DNA from: JAMHWD01 sp035911135
GTDB taxonomy: Bacteria > Pseudomonadota > Alphaproteobacteria > Micavibrionales > Micavibrionaceae
Length of the DNA stretch: 64,000 nt
Reading direction: 5' to 3'
NCBI GenBank assembly: GCA_035911135.1
Contig: JAMHWD010000027.1
Span: forward strand, 124,001-188,000
Shown one piece after another: positions 1-8,424 of this stretch (its first letter is position 1; each line of letters opens with the position of its first letter). Both the position numbers and the translations under genes were made by a program. Under the pieces are notes generated by a model. The model was not told where the DNA came from. It saw only the letters and a program-made list of their open reading frames with translations, and searched no databases.

Positions 1-1271
1 TCTTCAAGGCGCTCCTGTTTCTTGGCGCAGGATCCGTCATTCACGCCATGTCGGATGAGCAGGATATGCGTAAGATGGGCGGCATCGCCAAGGAAATTCC
101 TGTTACTTACACCATGATGTGGATTGGCTCTCTGGCACTGGCCGGGATCGGGATTCCTGGTGTATTTGGTTTTGCCGGGTTTTATTCCAAAGATATCGTG
201 CTGGAAGCCGCATGGGCCGATGGCACATGGTTTGGGCATTTTGCATATTGGATGGGCATTGCCGCCGCCTTCATGACGGCCTTTTATTCCGGCCGCCTGT
301 TATTCATGACATTCCATGGCAAGCCCCGCGCCGATCAGGAAACCATGGACCATATCCATGAATCGCCAGCCGTCATGCTGGCCCCACTGGGCATTCTGGC
401 CGTAGGCGCCATTTTTGCAGGCATCGTATTCTATCAGCCTTTCGTAGGGTCGGCTCACCATGGATCCGAACACGCCGCTGAATCAGTCTCTCATGAAGAA
501 CCTTCACATGCGCCTGAACATAAATCAGCAGAAAGCCACGCATCTGAGGAAAATCATACAACGCCAGCACCCAAGGCAAGTTCGCCAGTACGCGTCGATA
601 TTATTGACAAGTTAAAGGAAGCGGAAAGCCGCATGAATGTATTTGTCGAGCGTGAAGTCAATGAAATGAGCGGCGATCTGGGGATGTCGCTTCCCGTGGG
701 CGGCAAAAAAGAAGATCAAGAAAGCCGTGCTGCCACAGCGCAAGAAGACGTGAAATCTGGAACATCCGATGAAGCCGAACACACTCCCGCCAAAGAACTT
801 ACCAAGGAAAGCTTCTGGAACGGCGCAATACAAGTATTGCCGCAGAATGATACCGTCAATGCCGCGCATGGCGTAGCGTTATGGGTTAAGCTTTTGCCTT
901 TGGCCATGGGGATCAGCGGTCTTTTATTGTCATGGGTTTTTTATGTTGCTGTGCCATCACTGCCAGGCATGATTGCCAAAATCTTCAAGCCTTTGCATGT
1001 CCTGTTTTTCAACAAATGGTTCTTTGATGAAATTTATAACAGGATTTTTGTCCGTAACGCCTTCATGCTCGGTCGCTTTTTCTGGATCCGGGGTGACAAG
1101 AATACAATCGATCGCCTCGGCCCGGATGGCAGCGCACATGTATCCGTAGGATTTGCAAGTGCATTAAGCCGCTTCCAGAGCGGATTTATCTATCAATACG
1201 CCTTTGTGATGATGATTGCTGTCATTGCCATGATTTCATGGTTCTTCCTTAAATTTGAACATGGGTTCTAA
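1..1271 (+). CDS. nuoL: NADH-quinone oxidoreductase subunit L (NuoL), 3' part
   Basis: Proton-pumping membrane subunit of respiratory complex I. The 5' end lies outside the window. The reading frame is open from base 3 and gives about 422 residues, beginning in the conserved antiporter core (FLGAGSVIHAMSDEQDMRKMGG region, read at bases 20-84). Several membrane helices follow, then the long C-terminal part (NKWFFDEIYN at about 1009-1038) that in this family forms the lateral helix and last transmembrane segment. Between these parts, bases about 453-809 encode roughly 119 hydrophilic residues, first His/Glu/Ser-rich (8 His in about 35 residues) and then charged and helical-looking; most relatives have only a short loop here. 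The ATG at 48 is internal, not the start. nuoM follows after 29 bp. Identity is secure; the role of the insert is unknown. Confidence 0.96.
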   Translation, partial: FKALLFLGAGSVIHAMSDEQDMRKMGGIAKEIPVTYTMMWIGSLALAGIGIPGVFGFAGFYSKDIVLEAAWADGTWFGHFAYWMGIAAAFMTAFYSGRLLFMTFHGKPRADQETMDHIHESPAVMLAPLGILAVGAIFAGIVFYQPFVGSAHHGSEHAAESVSHEEPSHAPEHKSAESHASEENHTTPAPKASSPVRVDIIDKLKEAESRMNVFVEREVNEMSGDLGMSLPVGGKKEDQESRAATAQEDVKSGTSDEAEHTPAKELTKESFWNGAIQVLPQNDTVNAAHGVALWVKLLPLAMGISGLLLSWVFYVAVPSLPGMIAKIFKPLHVLFFNKWFFDEIYNRIFVRNAFMLGRFFWIRGDKNTIDRLGPDGSAHVSVGFASALSRFQSGFIYQYAFVMMIAVIAMISWFFLKFEHGF

Positions 1272-1300
1272 GCGGATAAACAAAATAACAAGATACTGCC

Positions 1301-2869
1301 ATGATTGATTTTCCACTGCTTACTATTACGACGTTTTTGCCGCTTGTCGGCGCGCTGATGATTATTTTCGGCATTAGCGGCAAACCAGAAGACATTGCCA
1401 GCAATTCACGCTACATGGCCCTCTTTACCTCGCTCTTTACGCTGGCCTTTGGGATATTCCTGTATATGCGGTTTGATCCGACCTCGGCAGAATTCCAGTT
1501 CGTTGAAAAAAGCGATTGGTTCAAACCGCTCGGCATTTCCTATCATATGGGCGTGGATGGCATTTCCGTATTTTTTGTGCTGCTTTCCATTGCCCTGACG
1601 CCTGTCTGTATTCTGGCCAGCTGGAATTCCATTGAAACGCGCGTGCGCGAATACATGGTGGCATTTTTGCTGCTGGAAACGCTTATGATCGGCACGTTCT
1701 GCGCGCTTGATACTGTTTTATTCTATGTGTTTTTCGAAGGCGTCTTGATACCGATGTTTATCATTATCGGTGTATGGGGCGGCGCACGGCGCGTTTATTC
1801 GGCCTATAAATTCTTCCTTTATACGCTTCTGGGTTCGGTGCTTATGCTTCTGGCGCTGCTGACGCTCTTTATCCAAACGGGAACGACCAGCATTCCTGAC
1901 CTGATTCTGAACCCGGTTGCACGCGACCTGCAAATGGTTCTATGGCTGGCATTTTTCGCCAGCTTTGCCGTTAAAATGCCCATGTGGCCGGTACATACCT
2001 GGCTGCCCGATGCCCACGTCGAGGCCCCTACAGCCGGCTCCGTCATTCTGGCCGGCGTCTTGCTGAAAATGGGCGGATATGGCTTTTTGCGCTTTTCAAT
2101 TCCGATGCTTCCCGAAGCCACGGAATATTTTACGCCTTTCGTATTCTGGCTCAGCGTCATTGCCATTGTTTATACATCCCTTGTGGCTCTTGTGCAGGAA
2201 GACATGAAAAAGCTCATCGCCTATTCATCGGTGGCGCATATGGGCTTTGTGACTTTGGGGATTTTTACAATGACCACGCAAGGCGTAGAAGGCGGCATCT
2301 TTCAGATGCTCAGCCACGGCCTGATCTCGGCCGCCTTGTTCCTGTGTGTGGGCGTTGTTTATGATCGGCTGCATACACGTGAAATCAGCCGTTACGGCGG
2401 TCTGGTCAACAACATGCCGCGCTATGCCGTATTGTTCATGATATTTATGCTGGGATCGGTTGGATTGCCGGGGACCAGCGGCTTTGTCGGTGAATTTCTG
2501 GCATTGGCCGGTGCATTCCGCGTTGATACGATTGTAGCCTTCTGCGCGGCTTCCGGCCTTGTGCTGGGCGCAACCTATATGCTCATGCTTTATCGCCGCG
2601 TTGTATTCGGGCCGCAAATAAACCCTGATGCTGCCCAGATGCCTGATTTGTCCTTGCGTGAATTTGGCCTGCTGCTGCCGCTTGCGGCGCTGGTAATCTG
2701 GCTCGGCGTATTTCCAGCATCCATAACCAAGGCAATCTCGCCTTCGGTTGATAAGTTAATCGTCCAGTACGAAACAGCACTAGAGAAGGCCAAGGCCGCG
2801 CCAAGCACCGAAAACGAGAGCGAAGGCGCAGACGCACCAAAGGCCGCCCCTGAGGAGGCTCAGCCATGA
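1301..2869 (+). CDS. nuoM: NADH-quinone oxidoreductase subunit M (NuoM)
   Basis: Second antiporter-like proton-pumping subunit of complex I, 522 residues and almost entirely membrane helices. Family marks include FYVFFEGVLIPMF, carrying the conserved helix-5 Glu, and FAVKMPMWPVHTWLPDAHVE with the conserved Lys, His and Pro residues. The stretch LIAYSSVAHMGF is the usual second half-channel signature. The last 30 or so residues are a hydrophilic Ala/Glu/Pro tail that looks disordered and is longer than usual. The gene sits between nuoL and nuoN. Its last 4 bp overlap the nuoN start (ATGA), which suggests translational coupling. Confidence 0.97.
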   Translation: MIDFPLLTITTFLPLVGALMIIFGISGKPEDIASNSRYMALFTSLFTLAFGIFLYMRFDPTSAEFQFVEKSDWFKPLGISYHMGVDGISVFFVLLSIALTPVCILASWNSIETRVREYMVAFLLLETLMIGTFCALDTVLFYVFFEGVLIPMFIIIGVWGGARRVYSAYKFFLYTLLGSVLMLLALLTLFIQTGTTSIPDLILNPVARDLQMVLWLAFFASFAVKMPMWPVHTWLPDAHVEAPTAGSVILAGVLLKMGGYGFLRFSIPMLPEATEYFTPFVFWLSVIAIVYTSLVALVQEDMKKLIAYSSVAHMGFVTLGIFTMTTQGVEGGIFQMLSHGLISAALFLCVGVVYDRLHTREISRYGGLVNNMPRYAVLFMIFMLGSVGLPGTSGFVGEFLALAGAFRVDTIVAFCAASGLVLGATYMLMLYRRVVFGPQINPDAAQMPDLSLREFGLLLPLAALVIWLGVFPASITKAISPSVDKLIVQYETALEKAKAAPSTENESEGADAPKAAPEEAQP

Positions 2870-4308
2870 CCGATTTCTTCCTTTTGCCCATTATCCCGGA
2901 AATATTTCTGGCTCTGGTCGCTATGGGTCTTTTGATTGTCGGCGTAACAGGGGGCAATAAATCATCCGATATCGTCTGTTGGGCCGGCGGGATTGCAGTT
3001 GTTCTTGCCATGATGCTGTTATTCGGCACAAGCTGGGACCGCCAGACTATCCTGAACGGCATGTTTGTTATTGATGAATTTGGCAGCTTTATAAAATTGC
3101 TGGTCTTGCTGGGAATACTGGCATCTCTGACATTATCGGTACATACGCTGCATCAGGATAATATGGCCCGGTTTGAATTTCCGGTCCTGGTCTTGCTGGC
3201 CGGGCTTGGCATGATGCTGATGATCTCCGCGCATAATATGCTGGCGCTTTATATGGGGCTTGAGCTTCAGTCCTTAAGTCTTTACGTGCTGGCGGCATTT
3301 CGCCGTAACTCGCTTAAATCGGCAGAGGCGGGGGCAAAATACTTTATTCTGGGCGCTCTCTCCTCCGGCTTGCTGCTCTTTGGAATTTCTCTTGTTTATG
3401 GGTTTACAGGTTCTATTGATTATGCAGCCATTAACAAGGCGCTTGCAGGGCAGGACGCCGCAAATCTGGGCGCGGTCATCGGCATGGTCTTTATTCTGGC
3501 AGGCGTTGCCTTCAAGATTTCGGCCGTTCCTTTCCACATGTGGACCCCGGATGTGTATCAAGGCGCGCCGACGGCCGTAACCGCCTTTTTTGCCATTGTG
3601 CCTAAAATTGCGGCCATGGCGATGCTGATCCGGCTGATATATGAACCATTTGCAGGCCTTGCGGCAGAAGCCAGTCAAATCATTATCTTCCTTTCTGTTG
3701 CCTCCATGACTGTGGGCGCGTTTGCAGCACTGACGCAAAGCAACATCAAGCGCCTGATGGCTTACAGCTCAATCGGTAATATGGGTTATGCGCTGATCGG
3801 CGTTGCCGCCGGCACTGCAGAAGGCCTTGGCGCGGTCATTCTTTATATGGCCATCTACCTTGCCATGACCGCTGGTGCCTTTGCTTTTATCATGTGCATG
3901 CGCCGTGATGGCATCTCGATCGAGCGCATCTCTGATCTTGCCGGCCTTTCGCGCATCAATCCATGGCTGGCATATGCCATGGCTATCTTGATGTTCTCTA
4001 TGAGCGGCATTCCACCTCTGGCTGGCTTTTTCGGCAAGATGCTTGTCTTCAAGGCCGCGATTGCTGCAGATCTGTATGTGCTTGCAGTTTACGGTATCCT
4101 GACATCCGTTGTGGCCGCATTTTATTACCTGCGGATTATCAAGGTCATGTTCTTTGATGAGCCAGCAGATCCGCTAGACCGTGATCTACCATTCTCCCGC
4201 AGGGCTGTATTGTTTATCTCGGTATTGTTTTTGCTGGGCTTTACGATCAAGCCGAATTTTCTGGTGATTGGCGCCTTAGGCGCTGCATCCGGATTTTTTC
4301 CCGGATAA
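2866..4308 (+). CDS. nuoN: NADH-quinone oxidoreductase subunit N (NuoN)
   Basis: Third antiporter-like subunit of complex I, 480 residues with about 14 predicted membrane helices. The stretches YMGLELQSLSLYVLAAF and FKISAVPFHMWTPDVYQGAP match the NuoN core and contain the conserved Glu and Lys residues of the proton path. LMAYSSIGNMGYALIG is the matching second-channel motif. The gene overlaps nuoM by 4 bp and ends the complex I operon in this window. A 33-bp gap leads to birA, so read-through into the next genes is likely, as in other alphaproteobacteria. Confidence 0.97.
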   Translation: MTDFFLLPIIPEIFLALVAMGLLIVGVTGGNKSSDIVCWAGGIAVVLAMMLLFGTSWDRQTILNGMFVIDEFGSFIKLLVLLGILASLTLSVHTLHQDNMARFEFPVLVLLAGLGMMLMISAHNMLALYMGLELQSLSLYVLAAFRRNSLKSAEAGAKYFILGALSSGLLLFGISLVYGFTGSIDYAAINKALAGQDAANLGAVIGMVFILAGVAFKISAVPFHMWTPDVYQGAPTAVTAFFAIVPKIAAMAMLIRLIYEPFAGLAAEASQIIIFLSVASMTVGAFAALTQSNIKRLMAYSSIGNMGYALIGVAAGTAEGLGAVILYMAIYLAMTAGAFAFIMCMRRDGISIERISDLAGLSRINPWLAYAMAILMFSMSGIPPLAGFFGKMLVFKAAIAADLYVLAVYGILTSVVAAFYYLRIIKVMFFDEPADPLDRDLPFSRRAVLFISVLFLLGFTIKPNFLVIGALGAASGFFPG

Positions 4309-4341
4309 TCTGAAATCAGTATAAAAGACTCTATTTTCGCC

Positions 4342-5100
4342 ATGACAATCAAATGGTCTGTTGAGACTCACAACACTATCAAAAGCACACAAGATCTCCT
4401 GAAGGGTTACGCCCGGCTTGGGCATGGCGAAGGCAAGGTTGTTCAGGCGCTGGAACAGGAAAAAGGCTATGGCCGTCATGGCCGCTCATGGATATCGGAG
4501 CAGGGGAATCTATACCTTTCCTTGCTGTTACGTCCTGATTGCCCTGTCGCTGATATCACTCAATTATCATTTGTTACGTCTCTGGCCCTTTATGAGACTG
4601 CGGCGAATATCATTACTGACGGCGCAAAACTTCTTTTGAAATGGCCGAATGATCTGATGATCAATGATGTTAAATGCGCCGGCATCCTGCTGGAGACAGA
4701 GCTTTCCGATGATGGGCGTTCCGTCGAATGGATCGTGATCGGGATAGGGCTTAATATCGCCTCCGCCCCGCCGGGACTGGGCGATTGCCTGCAGGCGCAC
4801 GCCTCAAAGCCCCTTTCCGTTGATACCATCATGCAAAGCCTGTTGGAAAACATGGCCCGTGAATACTCATTCTGGCATACCCAACCATTTGAAAAAATTA
4901 AAGAAAAATGGCTAAGTCGCGCGCATCCCAAGGATACGGCTCTGGAAATCAAGATTGGGCCCCAATTAGAGCGCGGCCTCTTTCACGGCTTGGATTCTGC
5001 AGGAAATCTGATATTAAGGGATAAAGAATTCAGAACCAAGATTGTGACAGCCGGCGAGGTTTATTTCCCGCAAGGCTTGAAAGGTACGAATGCGCCATGA
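4342..5100 (+). CDS. birA: Biotin--[acetyl-CoA-carboxylase] ligase
   Basis: Attaches biotin, through biotinyl-AMP, to the carboxyl carrier protein of acetyl-CoA carboxylase and similar enzymes in the cytosol. It has 252 residues. The biotin/ATP loop GYGRHGRSW (about residues 46-54) and the KWPNDLM stretch (about 101-107) with the downstream KCAGILLE are plain. There is no N-terminal winged-helix domain, so this is the short form without repressor function. Its place between nuoN and coaX is the usual alphaproteobacterial order. Its stop overlaps the coaX start by 4 bp. Confidence 0.95.
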   Translation: MTIKWSVETHNTIKSTQDLLKGYARLGHGEGKVVQALEQEKGYGRHGRSWISEQGNLYLSLLLRPDCPVADITQLSFVTSLALYETAANIITDGAKLLLKWPNDLMINDVKCAGILLETELSDDGRSVEWIVIGIGLNIASAPPGLGDCLQAHASKPLSVDTIMQSLLENMAREYSFWHTQPFEKIKEKWLSRAHPKDTALEIKIGPQLERGLFHGLDSAGNLILRDKEFRTKIVTAGEVYFPQGLKGTNAP

Positions 5101-5870
5101 TTATGGCCATCGACATAGGCAATACCAACACCGTTTTTGCTGTTTTTAATGAGCAGGGCACAATACGGGAATCGTGGCGTTGCCGCACTGATACCCAGCG
5201 CGCAGGCGATGAGTACGCCGCTCTGCTTTCTCCCCTCATGCAGATTATCAATCTTGATATGCGCAGCATTGAGCATGTTATCATTTCATCCGTCGTGCCG
5301 GATGCCAATTTCCAAATCCGCAGCTTCTGCAAAAAATACCTTAAGCAAGAACCTGTTTTTGTTACCAAGGATATGACAGGCCTTACTATTGATCTGCCAA
5401 ACCCTGATGAGGTGGGCCTCGACAGGCTGGTCAATGCCACGGCCATCATCGCCCATTACCAGGCACCTGCGATCGTGCTGGATTTTGGAACCGCCACAAC
5501 TTTTGATGTGATAGAAGAGGGCGGAATCTATAAAGGCGGCATTATTGCCCCCGGCATAAACTTGTCCATGGCAGCGCTGGCGCAGGCCGCATCCAAGCTG
5601 CCAAAGGTCAGCATCCAAAAGCCGTCATCGGTCATTGGCAAGAATACTATCGGTGCAATGCAATCGGGACTTTATTGGGGCTATGTGGCCCTGATTGAGG
5701 GTCTGCTGAACCGTATTTGCACTGAAATGGACCGCAAACCATTCATTCTGGCCACAGGCGGTCTTGCCAGCGTATTTGCCCAGGATGTTGCGCTTATTGA
5801 CGCACAGGACCGTGACCTGACCCTCAAAGGCCTCTATCACATATATAAACAGCATGGCCAGAAAGCTTAA
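5097..5870 (+). CDS. coaX: Type III pantothenate kinase
   Basis: Phosphorylates pantothenate in the first committed step of coenzyme A synthesis. The 257-residue protein has the ASKHA-fold phosphate loop DIGNTNTVFAVF near the N terminus. It also has the second motif DFGTATTFDVI and the GGIIAPGI and ATGGLA stretches typical of CoaX. The start is taken at 5097, overlapping birA by 4 bp; an ATG two codons in (5103) is also possible. The 3' end overlaps the chosen rnj start by 17 bp, so birA-coaX-rnj looks like one transcription unit. Confidence 0.95.
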   Translation: MIMAIDIGNTNTVFAVFNEQGTIRESWRCRTDTQRAGDEYAALLSPLMQIINLDMRSIEHVIISSVVPDANFQIRSFCKKYLKQEPVFVTKDMTGLTIDLPNPDEVGLDRLVNATAIIAHYQAPAIVLDFGTATTFDVIEEGGIYKGGIIAPGINLSMAALAQAASKLPKVSIQKPSSVIGKNTIGAMQSGLYWGYVALIEGLLNRICTEMDRKPFILATGGLASVFAQDVALIDAQDRDLTLKGLYHIYKQHGQKA

Positions 5871-7554
5871 AGACATGCCAAAACGACCAGCCAAAAAAAT
5901 TCCAGCCAGCGGCCTTTATTTCATACCGCTGGGCGGCAGCGAACAGTTTGGCGTTAATCTGAATGTCTATGCCTGTGACGGTGATTTGCTGGCCATTGAT
6001 TGCGGGATTGGCTTCGCGGACGAGCGCCACCCCGGCATAGATTTGCTTCTGCCCGATCCCAAATTTCTGGAAGATAACAAGGCGCGTCTCAAGGGGATGA
6101 TTATCACCCATGCACACGAAGATCATATTGGCGCCGTTGCTTATCTCTGGGAGCGCCTTGAATGTCCGCTCTACGCCACCCCCTTTACAGCAGCCGTTCT
6201 TCGCATGAAGCTGGAAGAGCAAGGAATCCGGCGCGCAGAAATTCATATCATTGGCGCTAACAAGCCCGTCAACATGGCGCCCTTTGATCTGGAATTTATC
6301 CCTGTCGCGCACTCCATTCCCGATGCATGCGCGGTTCTGATCAAAACACAGCACGGCAATATCATGCATAGCGGCGACTGGAACCTTGATCCAAAGCCGG
6401 TCGTGGGTGTTAAAACTGATGAAACAGCGCTAAAGAAGGCGGGCGATCAAGGCATTCTGGCCTATATCGGCGATTCAACCAATGCCGATGCGCCGGGCGT
6501 GGCTGGATCTGAATCTGATGTAACAATAGGACTTTCTGAGGAATTCAAGGGCTGCAAGGGCCGCATTATTGTCACGATATTTTCCTCCAATATCGGCCGT
6601 ATTCACAGCATCGCGCAAGCGGCCAAATCATGCGGCCGCAATGTTGGGATCATCGGCAGGTCATTGCACCGCATGATCGGCGCAGCCAAGACCTCTGGCT
6701 ATTTGAAGGGCATTGAATTTGTTGAAGAAGAAGAAATGGGATATGTGCCGGATGATCGCCTTGTGATTGTCATGACCGGATCGCAAGGCGAACCGCGCGC
6801 CGCTTTGCCCAAAGCCGCCAGAGGCGAGCATCCGGCTGTACGCATCCGTCACACGGATACGGTCATATTCTCCGCACGGCCCATTCCCGGAAACGAGCGT
6901 GAAATCAACGCCGTTCAAAACCATCTGATTGCCTCTGGCGTGAAGGTGATCTCCCCGCGCAGCACCAAGAATATCATCCACGTGTCCGGCCATCCTTGTC
7001 AGGATGAAATCGCGCAGATGTATCAATGGGTAAAACCGCATACGGTCATTCCTGTGCATGGCGAGCGGATGCAGCTGGAAGCACAGGCCGCCTTCGCCCG
7101 CGAATGCCAGATCAAGAATGTCATCATTCCACAAAATGGCTCTGTTATTAAAATTGCCCCCGGTGCGGCTGAAGTCATTGATCACGTGGAAACAGGCGTT
7201 CTGGCCGTTGACCAAAAACGTATCATTGCCTCCGATCATCAATCCATTATCGCCCGGCGCAAATTGCAATATTCCGGCGCTGTCCATGTTTCAGTGGTGA
7301 TCGACAAGCGCGGCGCGCTGCTGTCTGATCCCAAGATCGATACCGTTGGCCTTAGTGATGAGAACAACCCGGAAGAACAAGGATTTGTTGATAGCCTGAT
7401 TGATGAGACGCTCGGCATCATCGAAGACATGACCCCAAACGATCTTAAGGATGATAGCTTCATGGCCGAGGAAATCCGCATTGGCCTGCGCCGTTATGTT
7501 TTCCATCTCCTGAAAATCAAGCCGAAAACGACTGTTCACATTATCCGGGTTTAA
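5854..7554 (+). CDS. rnj: Ribonuclease J
   Basis: Metallo-beta-lactamase/beta-CASP ribonuclease with endo- and 5'-exonuclease activity in mRNA decay and rRNA maturation. At 566 residues it matches the family length. The zinc-binding motif THAHEDHIG lies at about residues 85-93. The beta-CASP marks are present: a GSQGEPRAAL loop and the late HVSGHPCQDE histidine stretch. The start at 5854 lies inside coaX; an ATG at 5875 would also leave the whole domain intact. The gene is followed closely by the DUF1467 gene. Confidence 0.95.
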   Translation: MARKLKDMPKRPAKKIPASGLYFIPLGGSEQFGVNLNVYACDGDLLAIDCGIGFADERHPGIDLLLPDPKFLEDNKARLKGMIITHAHEDHIGAVAYLWERLECPLYATPFTAAVLRMKLEEQGIRRAEIHIIGANKPVNMAPFDLEFIPVAHSIPDACAVLIKTQHGNIMHSGDWNLDPKPVVGVKTDETALKKAGDQGILAYIGDSTNADAPGVAGSESDVTIGLSEEFKGCKGRIIVTIFSSNIGRIHSIAQAAKSCGRNVGIIGRSLHRMIGAAKTSGYLKGIEFVEEEEMGYVPDDRLVIVMTGSQGEPRAALPKAARGEHPAVRIRHTDTVIFSARPIPGNEREINAVQNHLIASGVKVISPRSTKNIIHVSGHPCQDEIAQMYQWVKPHTVIPVHGERMQLEAQAAFARECQIKNVIIPQNGSVIKIAPGAAEVIDHVETGVLAVDQKRIIASDHQSIIARRKLQYSGAVHVSVVIDKRGALLSDPKIDTVGLSDENNPEEQGFVDSLIDETLGIIEDMTPNDLKDDSFMAEEIRIGLRRYVFHLLKIKPKTTVHIIRV

Positions 7555-7560
7555 GATTTC

Positions 7561-7827
7561 ATGGGTCCGGTATCGGGTATTGTCGTATATCTATGCATCT
7601 GGTGGGTGGTAATTTTCTGTGTACTACCCATTGGCATTGAACGTGACGAAACCGGCAAGCCGGATTTCAGCTCCGGCGCGCCTAAAGACCCGAAAATCAA
7701 GCAAAAATTCATCCTGACAACGCTCATAAGTGCTGTTTTATGGCTGGCTGTCTTTGCGATGATTCATTTCGGCGTGATTGATTTTCGGCATGATGCTGAA
7801 ATTATGAACAAAATAGATTATAATTAA
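7561..7827 (+). CDS. DUF1467 family small membrane protein
   Basis: An 88-residue protein with two transmembrane helices (about residues 4-25 and 54-75). The loop between them has the conserved-looking PIGIERDETGKP stretch, matching the DUF1467 family found next to proS in many alphaproteobacteria. Its function is not known. It begins 6 bp after rnj and is followed after 3 bp by another small gene, so it is probably part of the same operon. Confidence 0.88.
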   Translation: MGPVSGIVVYLCIWWVVIFCVLPIGIERDETGKPDFSSGAPKDPKIKQKFILTTLISAVLWLAVFAMIHFGVIDFRHDAEIMNKIDYN

Positions 7828-7830
7828 ATC

Positions 7831-8313
7831 ATGATGCGGATCGTTTTTGGATTATTGATTTTCATTCTGATATCACCGAACACATCCTTGGCTGCCGAGA
7901 GTGCGGAAGCCATGGCATTGGACCGTGAAGCCCTTACCAAAAACCAGAGACTGATCCGCCTTTGCAACACAAGCGCCGTAAACTATGTCCAACCCGATGG
8001 TGTGGAATACACACCCGGCATTGATACAAAGGGGCAGGCTGTTCTTGGCGCTGATGCCGGCGTGGAAATTCATAAAAACGATTTTCCGATTTATATCCCG
8101 ATCGAGATGGATCTTATTGAACGATTTAACCTGAATGTGCCGCTGGGCCTGATTGCCGATGCCGAAGTGGCCGGCATTCAGGTCTATGAAGATGGAAAAA
8201 TCACCTATAACGGCCATGATATCTCCAGCAATGTCAGTAGTTTCTGCAGCGAGAACCATCTCATTCAGCCCTTTACGGCCCCACCAGCGCATAATCCTGA
8301 CTCTGACAAATAA
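7831..8313 (+). CDS. Exported hypothetical protein
   Basis: 160 residues with an N-terminal hydrophobic signal peptide (about residues 4-22, likely cut after LAA). The mature part contains a VEYTPGIDTKGQAV stretch. It resembles a small periplasmic protein that I recall from alphaproteobacteria near DUF1467/proS genes, with a YxPGVDxxG-type motif. Two cysteines (in RLCNTS and SFCSEN) could form a disulfide in the periplasm. No enzymatic motif is visible. It lies 3 bp after the DUF1467 gene and 111 bp before proS. Confidence 0.75.
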   Translation: MMRIVFGLLIFILISPNTSLAAESAEAMALDREALTKNQRLIRLCNTSAVNYVQPDGVEYTPGIDTKGQAVLGADAGVEIHKNDFPIYIPIEMDLIERFNLNVPLGLIADAEVAGIQVYEDGKITYNGHDISSNVSSFCSENHLIQPFTAPPAHNPDSDK

Positions 8314-8424
8314 ATTCCTGCCGAAAAACAGGCTTTAAACCGCCAAAACCATAGACAAACCTTGGCGTATTGCATAATCTTTGCCCCGTCATCAAAAATA
8401 TAAAACAGACGGAGCAGGAACGCC

